A stretch of 34,081 bases of DNA from positions 1 through 34,081 of the IMG/VR virus record IMGVR_UViG_3300031578_000194; one strand, 5' to 3'. Both the position numbers and the translations under genes were made by a program. Shown in pieces: positions 1 through 6,665 of this stretch. Source of the stretch: a virus. Numbering within the stretch: position 1 is the stretch's first letter; each line of letters starts with the position of its first letter. Below the pieces are notes generated by a model. It worked only from the letters and a program-made list of their open reading frames with translations. It did no database searches and was not told where the DNA came from.

Positions 1-197
1 ATAATCCACTTTAAACCTGTTACCTCTGCATCATCCCTAACAAGCTTATACCCGTTAGGTCCACCTGCCAATACAGCCGGAGTACCATCAGCAAGCGCAG
101 AGAGTAATGCTCCTTTGGCAATATTCACGATCTTTTCGGAAAACTCAACGCCTTCCGAAGCTACGTTTTGAATTAATAGTAAATCATACTGTGCCAT
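1..197 (-). CDS. Phage structural/appendage protein, N-terminal fragment (cut by left edge)
   Basis: The frame opens with ATG at 195-197 and stays open to the window edge, giving 65 residues that begin MAQYDLLLIQNVASEGVEF. The segment continues through ADGTPAVLAGGPNGYKLV and ends near TGLKW. This kind of module (MAQYDLL, a short Glu-rich helix, then GxLLSAxADGTP and NGYxLVxD) is one I associate with phage tail-fibre or virion-appendage proteins, but I cannot name the family. It is the last gene seen in the leftward head operon, 19 bp beyond the preceding coiled-coil gene. The leader is A/T-rich with no Shine-Dalgarno. Only the N-terminus is present, so the function is an inference from position and motif. 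Confidence 0.6.
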   Translation of the reverse strand, partial: MAQYDLLLIQNVASEGVEFSEKIVNIAKGALLSALADGTPAVLAGGPNGYKLVRDDAEVTGLKWI

Positions 198-216
198 GAT
201 ATTTTATTTTCAAAAA

Positions 217-483
217 TCAATCGTTATAATACAATCTGAATGGAATTTTAATATTTTCCTTTGTTTCCAATGCAAGTCTCAGAACATTAATTAAATCATC
301 ATGAGTAAGAATTACTCCGCAAAAGATGTTATTGTTTTTTAACAGTTCGTTAATCGTTCCTTCTGTTTCATCAAGAAGCTTTTTTTCTTCTTGTTCAGAT
401 TTCTCAAGCAATTTTTGCATTTCCAACAGTTTTTTAGCCTGTTTTTCGGTTTCTTTTTTTACCATTTTACTTTTACGCATCAT
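217..483 (-). CDS. Small coiled-coil protein in head operon
   Basis: This 88-residue protein is not recognised as a family member. Residues 1-45 are very rich in Lys and Glu with a heptad-like pattern, which suggests a coiled coil. The C-terminal half (GVILTHDDLINVLRLALETK) looks like a compact folded segment. Two consecutive ATG codons lie at the start (MM), and the upstream region has no clear ribosome-binding site. It lies 9 bp after the 82-residue gene and 19 bp before the partial appendage gene, within the same leftward operon. A role in tail or fibre assembly, such as a chaperone, is possible from position only. Confidence 0.6.
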   Translation of the reverse strand: MMRKSKMVKKETEKQAKKLLEMQKLLEKSEQEEKKLLDETEGTINELLKNNNIFCGVILTHDDLINVLRLALETKENIKIPFRLYYND

Positions 484-492
484 GATATATAT

Positions 493-741
493 TTAAGTTT
501 GAAATAATACACTTCGTTTCCATACAGCTTCTCCAACTTCGCCTGTTTTAACGCATTTATAGATATAATCATCATCAATGCTTGTTTGTCCATATACTCC
601 GGCATCTACTCCTGTTTTTTTCTCTCCTGTCATGGGAGTCCATAAATCTTTTTCATCCTGGCTTACATGCTCCGATGTCCAGAGTTTATTCATCCAATCT
701 TTAAATGCTGCCCATGTTTTTCCTAATTGTACATCATTCAT
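493..741 (-). CDS. Small virion protein with C-terminal DxxYIYKCV...VWKR motif
   Basis: This 82-residue protein has a Trp-rich N-terminus (GKTWAAFKDWMNKLW). Its C-terminal half contains YGQTSIDDDYIYKCVKTG, ending in AVWKRS. The pattern (YGxxG/T-x-IxxDDxYIYxCVxTG, then WKR) is one I recognise as a recurring end module of head-fibre and decoration proteins in Bacteroidota phages. A looser version ends the 189-residue protein at 2926-3495 (FYVKISEQVWKKV). The 1-bp gap to the preceding stop at 743 implies tight coupling in the operon. The call as a minor virion protein is an inference from motif and location; no enzymatic residues are visible. Confidence 0.65.
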   Translation of the reverse strand: MNDVQLGKTWAAFKDWMNKLWTSEHVSQDEKDLWTPMTGEKKTGVDAGVYGQTSIDDDYIYKCVKTGEVGEAVWKRSVLFQT

Positions 742-742
742 A

Positions 743-1057
743 TCAGTTGATTGTTGCTGTGTTATAACCTAAAAGATATTTATAATCAAGATCAATGGCA
801 TAAGAACCATTAGTATCAATTATTCTGCTGTTTTGTAATTGCCCGTGGATTGTTTCAACCATTCCTGATTTCGATAAATGGGAAAAATAAATAAATTTCA
901 TATTATCAATCTGATGAGATAATTCTATTTGAGAACCAATAACATGGGAAAAATTCACAAGCTTTTCCTTGTCAACCTGATGAAGTAATTCCTGTTGAGG
1001 ATTTGTTAAATGAATAAAATCTTCATGCTTTTCAATAATATGTTTTAATTCATTCAT
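743..1057 (-). CDS. Hypothetical protein of head operon (104 aa)
   Basis: I do not recognise this protein. It starts with an ATG that overlaps the stop of the upstream gene by 4 bp (ATGA at 1054-1057), which is typical of translational coupling. The sequence is rich in His, Gln and hydrophobic residues. It shows two loosely similar segments, EKLVNFSHVIGSQIELSHQID and KFIYFSHLSKSGMVE, that may be an internal repeat (xFSHxxxS). The C-terminus (IDTNGSYAIDLDYKYLLGYN) looks like beta structure. Its place between known structural genes suggests a minor virion or assembly factor. Confidence 0.6.
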   Translation of the reverse strand: MNELKHIIEKHEDFIHLTNPQQELLHQVDKEKLVNFSHVIGSQIELSHQIDNMKFIYFSHLSKSGMVETIHGQLQNSRIIDTNGSYAIDLDYKYLLGYNTATIN

Positions 1058-1428
1058 TTTCTTTCCATTGCATTATAAATAAGTGAATATCCTTCTGAAT
1101 GATCGGTGAAATAACCGTCCGGCATTTCCGGATCTTCAATAATTATTGTGGTAGCAGCGTAAATTGCTGCCTTTGTATGCGGAAGTATTTCTCCGTCCAT
1201 CGCTACTTTAATTGTATATTCATCAGCTATAACAAGATTATCGTTTGTGTATTCCTCGATATTTACACCACATTTAAGAATAACTCCTGAATTAGAAAAT
1301 ATTTTTACTCCATAACCATATAAGGCGGATAATAGAATAGGATTGCCATCTGCATCAAGAAATCTTACTGTCAGTTTTTTATCTTCAGTAATATCTCCAA
1401 ACCACCATATTCCGGATTGTGTTGCCAT
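1054..1428 (-). CDS. Hypothetical beta-rich protein of head operon (124 aa)
   Basis: This protein of 124 residues is not recognised. The sequence alternates polar and hydrophobic residues (LTVRFLDADGNPI, YGVKIFSNSGVILKCGVN), which suggests a beta-sandwich. It is followed by a segment resembling domains that describe physical quantities in phage structural proteins (DEYTIKVAMDGEILPHTKAAIYAATT). The start is ATG 11 bp after the preceding stop, without a Shine-Dalgarno sequence. Its end overlaps the next gene by 4 bp. A minor virion role is inferred only from operon membership. Confidence 0.6.
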   Translation of the reverse strand: MATQSGIWWFGDITEDKKLTVRFLDADGNPILLSALYGYGVKIFSNSGVILKCGVNIEEYTNDNLVIADEYTIKVAMDGEILPHTKAAIYAATTIIIEDPEMPDGYFTDHSEGYSLIYNAMERK

Positions 1429-1439
1429 TATTTATTGTT

Positions 1440-1772
1440 TTAAGTCCAAAAACTAATTTTAGGCGAAACTCTTGCTGTTTGCCATTTTATATCACAACTT
1501 CTCACCGCGCTAATTTTAAAACCATTAGCCGTTTTTTCTGTGATATCAAGTTCTCCTTTTACATCAATGTCATCTCCGTCCAGGGCTTCAATTATTCTTA
1601 TAGCATAATCGTCCGCATCATCGTAGGCATCTCCACTGAATGATATTGTATTCTCACCGGCAGAAGCCTCTTTTTCCCCGTATTTTATTAGGAAAATATT
1701 AATCAGCATAGCACAGACAAGGTCTTCTACTTCTTTCCTGAATGCTGCTATTAATTCTTCCTGTGTTGGCAT
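1440..1772 (-). CDS. Hypothetical head-operon protein (110 aa), possible head completion factor
   Basis: The protein begins with an amphipathic helix (EELIAAFRKEVEDLVCAMLINIFLIKYG) and continues with an acidic stretch rich in Asp (GDAYDDADDYAIRII). It then has a predicted beta segment (DIDVKGELDITEKTANGFKI). It starts 3 bp after the stop of the 357-residue connector-like gene. The position right after that gene and the small size resemble those of head-completion or tail-attachment proteins in other tailed phages, but there is no sequence signature that proves this. Confidence 0.6.
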   Translation of the reverse strand: MPTQEELIAAFRKEVEDLVCAMLINIFLIKYGEKEASAGENTISFSGDAYDDADDYAIRIIEALDGDDIDVKGELDITEKTANGFKISAVRSCDIKWQTARVSPKISFWT

Positions 1773-1775
1773 TTT

Positions 1776-2849
1776 TTATAAATTTCTGTATGATAACTGT
1801 TCCTGCTCAAAAGCTACTTTAGCCAGATCAACACGTTCCGTAATTTGCAATATCATGCCCGCTGCCACCCAGGTTAAGGCATCCACAAGGTTGGATTGAA
1901 TATCCTGAGCACTCGTCTCCGGAACGTAAAGCATTTTTTCAAGGGTATGATTTTCATTAATCGAATAATATTCAATTACTCGTATTAAAAATCCGCCAAT
2001 TGTTCTGTAATTATATACAGCAACCGGTTTAACCGTTTTACCTCTTAAATATTTGTTTCTTTGAAGTTTATAATGAGGATGATAGGTAGTTATTGCATAA
2101 CTAACTTCTCTTTCCCAGTCCTCCATTTTAAGAGCAATCAATCTGAGAAAATTAAGTGGCAATTCAATGTATCCAGTTTCCAGGATACCATCTATTCCAC
2201 CTGTTAGAGATGTTTCAATTTTTGCATTAACTACGCCGCTTCCATCGCCCTCAACTTTTACCGTGACAAGTGCCGATGCTTCCGGATCTGCGTCAACAGC
2301 AGCTTTTACCTCTTCTGCAGTTGAAGTAATTACTCCTGTTTCATCAGTGGCCAATGATACTGATATGTCTGTATCAACTACCGTTACTTCAAGAGGCTGG
2401 TTATTACCCGAAGGATCAACATGGGTAACTGTTATATTATCACCATCTACTCCGGCTTCTTTGGCTATGTAAGTAATATCAGCTTTTTCATTGGTCATGT
2501 CAATTTTAACCAATGCTCTGGCCCCATCTTCGGGAACAACAGGTTGTGAACTTGCATCGACCGGCTCAATTATATGAAGTGGTGCATTTAATAAAACTCT
2601 TTTGGCAGCTTCATCGAGAATAGCATTTATAAGCAGATTTAACGGGTCCGAAATATTTATATCATCTTCAACCGAAAACTGAACTCCTTCCCCTTCCGGA
2701 ATTATTTCATCCAGTTTTGCTTTTACGTAATTGATTAAAGTTAATCGTTCCGACAATATAGTCCCGCTTCCGGATCCTACACCGTAAGTTGCAAGCAGAT
2801 TCGCCAATGCTTGGTCAAATGATATTCTTTCTGAACTTATACTTGCCAT
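1776..2849 (-). CDS. Connector/adaptor-like structural protein with an inserted Ig-like module (357 aa)
   Basis: The protein has three parts. Residues 1-110 are mostly helical. Residues about 113-222 form a beta-rich module (from ALVKIDMTNEKADITYIAK to GVVNAKIETSLTGG). Residues about 225-357 are helical, with a segment containing FLIRVIEYYSINENHTLEKM and ALTWVAAGMILQITERVDLA. The middle module is a close relative of one in the head-fibre-type gene at 2926-3495, sharing ADITY, ITVTHVDP or ISVTHVDP, QPL-VTV, EVKAAVDA and LTGG. The C-terminal helical part resembles ring/adaptor proteins that sit between portal and tail in podoviruses, which is my inference. The terminator at 2867-2902 lies upstream, so this gene may be expressed at a lower level than the capsid genes. 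Confidence 0.65.
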   Translation of the reverse strand: MASISSERISFDQALANLLATYGVGSGSGTILSERLTLINYVKAKLDEIIPEGEGVQFSVEDDINISDPLNLLINAILDEAAKRVLLNAPLHIIEPVDASSQPVVPEDGARALVKIDMTNEKADITYIAKEAGVDGDNITVTHVDPSGNNQPLEVTVVDTDISVSLATDETGVITSTAEEVKAAVDADPEASALVTVKVEGDGSGVVNAKIETSLTGGIDGILETGYIELPLNFLRLIALKMEDWEREVSYAITTYHPHYKLQRNKYLRGKTVKPVAVYNYRTIGGFLIRVIEYYSINENHTLEKMLYVPETSAQDIQSNLVDALTWVAAGMILQITERVDLAKVAFEQEQLSYRNL

Positions 2850-2866
2850 TTTAACTTTTTTTATTT

Positions 2867-2902
2867 ACAAAAAACCCCGCCCTGAAAATACCGGGCAGGG
2901 CT
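2867..2902 (-). terminator. Intrinsic terminator/attenuator between head-fibre and adaptor genes
   Basis: On the minus strand, nine bases (2901-2893, GCCCTGCCC) pair with 2882-2874 (GGGCGGGGT). The stem includes two G-T wobbles and a 10-base loop, and it is followed directly by six T residues at 2874-2869. This is a strong rho-independent terminator in the direction of the operon. It lies between the highly expressed capsid and head-fibre genes upstream and the adaptor-like gene downstream, so it probably lowers read-through rather than ending the operon. Confidence 0.8.
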
Positions 2903-2925
2903 TTTGTTAAGGAATCACAATAAAA

Positions 2926-3495
2926 TTACAGCCCAGCATGGGCAACTTTCTTCCAAACCTGTTCAGATATTTTAACATAGAAATTGGTAGCATCAAATGC
3001 TGCGGAACCAATAATTCCTTCTGTTACATTTACTCCACCGGTAAGGGTTGCTTTTGCCAGTGCATTGACAACACCGGCCCCGCCACCTTCAACAGCGACA
3101 GTAACAAGTTCACTTGCTTCTGCATGTGCGTCAACAGCAGCCTTTACCTCTGCGGCAGTAGATTCTATAGCACCCCCAGAACCAGTTTTTAGGGATACAG
3201 TAATATCCTTGCCGCTCACGGTAACGACTAAAGGTTGATCGTTCCCAGCGGGATCAACATGGGTAACAGAAATACTGTTTCCGTCCGTTCCGTATGCTTT
3301 TGCAGTATAGGTAATATCAGCATTGGCATTGGTCATGTCAACCGTAACTGCTGCCTTTACTCCGTCAACAGGTGTTGCTTCTTTAAACATGGCATCAAAG
3401 GCCGCGCCGGCAATTTCTGCCAGCTTGTTTTCCAGCGATTTTGCATCTCCATAATGCTTACCGCTATATTTTTCAATAAATTCATCCCTTGTCAT
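2926..3495 (-). CDS. Head fibre/decoration-type structural protein with Ig-like module (189 aa)
   Basis: An N-terminal segment (MTRDEFIEKYSGKHYGDAKSLENKLAEIAGAAF) precedes a beta-rich module at about residues 48-155 (VTVDMTNANADITYTAK to KATLTGGV). The C-terminus is FDATNFYVKISEQVWKKVAHAGL. The module recurs in the neighbouring 357-residue gene, and similar ADxTYTAKxxGxxGNxIxV...ATNLxGG-type modules are known to me from phage head-fibre and tail proteins. The ending resembles the DxxYxYxCVxTxxWKR ending typical of head fibres. It follows the capsid genes closely, and a terminator lies after its stop, which fits an abundant capsid-decorating protein. Confidence 0.7.
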   Translation of the reverse strand: MTRDEFIEKYSGKHYGDAKSLENKLAEIAGAAFDAMFKEATPVDGVKAAVTVDMTNANADITYTAKAYGTDGNSISVTHVDPAGNDQPLVVTVSGKDITVSLKTGSGGAIESTAAEVKAAVDAHAEASELVTVAVEGGGAGVVNALAKATLTGGVNVTEGIIGSAAFDATNFYVKISEQVWKKVAHAGL

Positions 3496-3500
3496 GATAT

Positions 3501-3932
3501 TTAATTTTTAAAATTATTATCCGTTTCAAATAGCATATTCAAACCAAGGTCTAATGCTTCCTTAATTACCTTAGTTTTATTATTGAGTTTTGTGAATGAG
3601 ATTCCGTATTCTTTGTTTAACCAGGTTTTACCTTCCTGAACATTACGAAAACTCACTTCTTTCATCATTAGCTCTTCCATTACAGCAACTTCCTGTATTG
3701 GATCCGGAGCAGGTTGTTCAAAAACTTCTTCCAGTTTGAAAGAAACATTAAAAGAAGAATGGCTTTCCAATAATTCCTGTTCTTCGACTTTTTCAGTTGA
3801 GTATGAAGGAGGTTTAAAAACCGGATTTCTAAAGCCTCCCCGGAAATCAAAAGTACGAAGCATGTCCCCGTCCATTATGTCAATGGACAAGGGGCAGGCT
3901 CCGGTTGATATATACTTTTTACGAGTCATCAT
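3501..3932 (-). CDS. Structural-operon protein next to the capsid gene (143 aa)
   Basis: I do not recognise a family. The N-terminus (MMTRKKYISTGACPLSIDIMDGDMLRTFDFRGGF) looks like a peptide that could line a surface. A disordered acidic middle (EKVEEQELLESHSSF) and a helical C-terminus (NKTKVIKEALDLGLNMLFETDN) follow. It begins 9 bp after the major capsid protein and ends 5 bp before the head fibre gene, so it belongs to the capsid cluster. Two Met codons occur at the start (MM). A minor capsid or cement protein is plausible by position. Confidence 0.6.
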   Translation of the reverse strand: MMTRKKYISTGACPLSIDIMDGDMLRTFDFRGGFRNPVFKPPSYSTEKVEEQELLESHSSFNVSFKLEEVFEQPAPDPIQEVAVMEELMMKEVSFRNVQEGKTWLNKEYGISFTKLNNKTKVIKEALDLGLNMLFETDNNFKN

Positions 3933-3941
3933 TCTTAAATA

Positions 3942-5306
3942 TTATACCCCGATAACCCAACAGTGAGTATCAAGATTTTTAAATGCCATAGACCAGTGTT
4001 CGAGTATTCGCTTTGCATCAACCCTTTTCTGTCCAGTCTCATCCAGATTAAGAGTTTTAACTTGTGTAGGTTCGTAAATACCACGTTCAACATGTTCCAT
4101 GTCAAGGACAAGGCCGTTATCAGAATATCCATATACTTCATCAAATGCCTGGTGCCTGCGAATCAATAATTCTCCAAATCCTGTTACAATCCTGTTAAAT
4201 CTGATGCCAGCTACAACTTCAGTTGCCTTCGCTTCCATCTGTTTCTGTACGATATCGGCATTCATCATTCGCTCCAATAAGTTATTCCCGGAGAACAATA
4301 ATCTTCGGTCGGAACCATTGTTGCCAGTAAAAATGTATTTCGACCAGCTATTAAAAATTGCATTTGTAATAGCAACAATTTTAGTATATTCCTTCTTTTT
4401 AGTGATGTAATAATCGGCACCACCCAAAAGATTCACCTTCTTTCTCAGGATAGGATCATAAAATCCTTTTTTAGGATAACCAAACAGCATCGCCATTTCT
4501 GCCTGTGCTCTCATGTCTATAATTGCATCTTCCTTATAATCCATGATATTCAAATCAACTTCTTTCAGATGCGCTTTAGCAACAAGTGACTCTTCAACCT
4601 GTGCCATGAATATCTGGGCATAGTTATAAGTATCATAGGGTGCAATTTCAACGGGTTCAGTCTGTGCATCTGTTTCACCATGGGCGTTCCCGATACGGGT
4701 TATATAACTACTATTGGGCACTCCCGGCATTAAATCACCTAATACCGCCGGATTACCAACAGTTCGTCCATTTACCGGTGTAACTGTAATTTTATTTAAA
4801 GTCACATCAACAGCTGAGACTAAACTCCGAAGTTTTTTCCCATCACCCCCGGTAACCGTAGGAAAAAATACAGTATCATGCGGAGCCCATTGGTGAGCAC
4901 TATTTACAGTTAGCTGACCTGATTTAGTTCCTGCAAAAGCATATTCTGCTGTTAACTGATCCTGTAATCCACGTTCATCTTTTTGATAAAATTTCCATTC
5001 TTCGCTTTTGATAGGTTTTACTTTTCCAATTTCACGCATAATTGTATCAAGCGGATAAACATCACGCCGAATCTGAGTGATTAACTTAGATATTTCCGGC
5101 CTTAATAAGTTCGAAGCGGCATCATCAAGCGTTTCAGTTGTCGCTGGTTCTCCGGAAATCGTAGTTGCTGCGCTTGCTACTGCAAGTGTTAATCCCATAC
5201 CTCCAAGTATTCCGATTGCAGGGAAAAACATGCAAAGCATAATAAGCATCCCCATTCCTCCAAGTAGGAACTTGGCAATTTTCTGATAATTTGTTTTCTG
5301 TTTCAT
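3942..5306 (-). CDS. Major capsid protein, HK97-fold type, with an N-terminal hydrophobic segment
   Basis: The 454-residue size, the place directly after the scaffold gene and features such as PLDTIMREIGKVK, EEWKFYQKDERG, EMAMLFGYPKKGF and RIVTGFGELLIRRHQ support a major capsid protein of the HK97-fold group seen in podovirus-like Bacteroidota phages. The shell is built from many copies of it. An odd feature is residues about 13-47, a hydrophobic run ending in AVASAATT, like a signal peptide or transmembrane helix. Internal Met codons at 18, 20, 23, 26 and 37 mean a shorter start (for example Met37) is possible. The leader before ATG at 5306 is A/T-rich without Shine-Dalgarno. The capsid call is confident from context and moderate from sequence alone. 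Confidence 0.8.
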   Translation of the reverse strand: MKQKTNYQKIAKFLLGGMGMLIMLCMFFPAIGILGGMGLTLAVASAATTISGEPATTETLDDAASNLLRPEISKLITQIRRDVYPLDTIMREIGKVKPIKSEEWKFYQKDERGLQDQLTAEYAFAGTKSGQLTVNSAHQWAPHDTVFFPTVTGGDGKKLRSLVSAVDVTLNKITVTPVNGRTVGNPAVLGDLMPGVPNSSYITRIGNAHGETDAQTEPVEIAPYDTYNYAQIFMAQVEESLVAKAHLKEVDLNIMDYKEDAIIDMRAQAEMAMLFGYPKKGFYDPILRKKVNLLGGADYYITKKKEYTKIVAITNAIFNSWSKYIFTGNNGSDRRLLFSGNNLLERMMNADIVQKQMEAKATEVVAGIRFNRIVTGFGELLIRRHQAFDEVYGYSDNGLVLDMEHVERGIYEPTQVKTLNLDETGQKRVDAKRILEHWSMAFKNLDTHCWVIGV

Positions 5307-5318
5307 TTTCGTAAAATT

Positions 5319-6278
5319 TTATAGAATTGATTTTTTATTTGCAATTTTTTTAAGGCCGGTAGTGAACTGATCTTCTTTCTTTTCTGGTGTTAAACTTCCG
5401 GTACTTGCAAGTTTGGGTAGCCCGTCTCCGGATTCCTTATTTATCCTTTTTTTTTCGATCTGTTCGTTTCGTCCTTTAACAAGAGCATCTTCTACTGCTG
5501 TTTCCTTTTCTTTTTCTTTTTCAGATACAACAACTTCATGTCTTAGCCCATTGGCTAATTTTTTCCAGTTTTCAGGTTTAATCAAACCATCCTGCATGAA
5601 ATCCTGAATAATTTCACCGGCCATTTTCCCTACTTCCATAGTAGTCGCATCATCCAGTCCCAACTCATCTTTAATATTGATCAGGTTCTGAGCAGATACA
5701 ACTTTATTTTTTTCGATGTTTTCAAGTTTGGATTTTCGTTCGTTAACAGTTTTTTTTCGGGTTTCTTTTGCCTTCATTACTGCTTCCTCATCCTCTGCTC
5801 CTTCCGGTGGAGTAAGACTTTCAACATCAAAATACATGGCCATTGCTTGTTGTGGTGTATAGCCTTTTCGTAGGCCCAAGAGAAAATCGCCAAACTCCGG
5901 AAATTCTTCAACAACCTGATAAAGGTCGTCATGAAGGGAGACTGTTTTCTCAACAAGAGGGAGCAATGATTCCATTAATTTTTCGGGAGTAGAAACATCA
6001 GCATCGGGAAAGAATCTTATTATATATTCTGTAAGTTTTTCTTGTGCTCCGGTGGCTCCCGGAACTTCTTCCTGATCTGCTTCCGGAACTTCTGCTGATA
6101 TAGGGGGTTCTTCTAATGATTCAGCAACAGGTATTTCTTCAGTATCTGTTGCTTTTGGTGTTTTGTCAATTACACCAGGTGAAATTTCTGGAACTTTCTC
6201 AGTTAGAACTTCACCTTGTTCTTGGTTTTCTTTTTCTTTATCCATATCAGATACTTTTCCTAATTTTCCTAATTTCAT
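5319..6278 (-). CDS. Scaffold-like protein for procapsid assembly (319 aa)
   Basis: The sequence is highly charged and low in complexity. An acidic N-terminal half is rich in Glu and Pro (residues 14-80), a helical middle follows (TEYIIRFFPDADVSTPEKLMESLLPLVEK), and the C-terminus is Lys-rich (GLKKIANKKSIL). This acidic N-terminus with a basic C-terminal capsid-binding tail is the usual design of phage scaffolding proteins, and the gene sits immediately before the capsid gene. It is the first gene of the leftward head operon, 42 bp downstream of the conserved element at 6321-6344. No protease domain is seen in it. Confidence 0.75.
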   Translation of the reverse strand: MKLGKLGKVSDMDKEKENQEQGEVLTEKVPEISPGVIDKTPKATDTEEIPVAESLEEPPISAEVPEADQEEVPGATGAQEKLTEYIIRFFPDADVSTPEKLMESLLPLVEKTVSLHDDLYQVVEEFPEFGDFLLGLRKGYTPQQAMAMYFDVESLTPPEGAEDEEAVMKAKETRKKTVNERKSKLENIEKNKVVSAQNLINIKDELGLDDATTMEVGKMAGEIIQDFMQDGLIKPENWKKLANGLRHEVVVSEKEKEKETAVEDALVKGRNEQIEKKRINKESGDGLPKLASTGSLTPEKKEDQFTTGLKKIANKKSIL

Positions 6279-6320
6279 GTTAGGTAAAAGTACCCTGTGA
6301 CATACACTCCATTAAATAAA

Positions 6321-6344
6321 ATCAAAACAAAGATGTCCCGATTT
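6321..6344 (-). promoter_or_regulatory. Candidate late promoter/operator element, copy A
   Basis: This 24-bp sequence matches 30270-30293 at 20 positions, with shared cores AAAACAAA, TGTCC and GATTT on the plus strand. Each copy lies upstream of the first gene of a leftward operon, 42 bp (A) or 58 bp (B) from the start codon. On the minus strand both read GGACA then two bases then TTTG. The last four bases match the TTTG of the Bacteroidota -7 promoter box, but the preceding TA is CA here. It could be a promoter core or a binding site for a phage activator. Confidence 0.5.
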
Positions 6345-6365
6345 AAAAAAAAATACCAATTGTTT

Positions 6366-6397
6366 ATATGTTTACATATTAAACTATCTAAATAGTT
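6366..6397. repeat. Two adjacent inverted repeats in the divergent promoter region
   Basis: ATATG at 6366-6370 is repeated inverted as CATAT at 6375-6379. AACTAT at 6382-6387 is repeated inverted as ATAGTT at 6392-6397 with a 4-base spacer. Both lie between the late element of the leftward operon and the start codon of the rightward terminase operon, where a repressor or activator could bind. The region is so A/T-rich that short palindromes can arise by chance. Confidence 0.3.
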
Positions 6398-6440
6398 AAA
6401 TTTATAGTATATTTATGGAATTATTTTAGTTGATGAAATA

Positions 6441-6665
6441 ATGAATAATACAACAAAAAAGAAGTATTTAAAAATCATCAACACTCACAAACAAATCTGT
6501 ATCTCTTTAGGGGAGAATGCTCCTTATATTTCAAAGGGCAGAATTATTACTCTTACTCTTAATTCACTGAAAGGACAAAAAATCAAAGGCAGTCGTTCAG
6601 TGATTTATTCAGCATTAAAAAAAATCAAAAAATTAAAAAGGGAGGAACTATTTTTGAATGACTGA
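6441..6665 (+). CDS. Small basic protein upstream of terminase (74 aa)
   Basis: This protein is not recognised. It is Lys-rich (KKYLKIINTHKQIC, SALKKIKKLKREE) and has a central IISKGR-like turn (YISKGRIITLTLNSLKG) that could belong to a small nucleic acid-binding fold. Its stop overlaps the terminase start by 8 bp, and the GGGAGG sequence that would drive terminase translation lies inside it, so the two genes are translationally coupled. Its place in front of the large terminase fits a small terminase or packaging cofactor, but the helix-turn-helix protein at 30335-30856 is a competing candidate for that role. Confidence 0.55.
   Translation: MNNTTKKKYLKIINTHKQICISLGENAPYISKGRIITLTLNSLKGQKIKGSRSVIYSALKKIKKLKREELFLND

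Noticed and set aside
5170-5306. Capsid gene being a secreted or membrane protein
   Set aside because: Scaffold neighbour, length and internal features support the capsid; the hydrophobic start is treated as an oddity of that protein.
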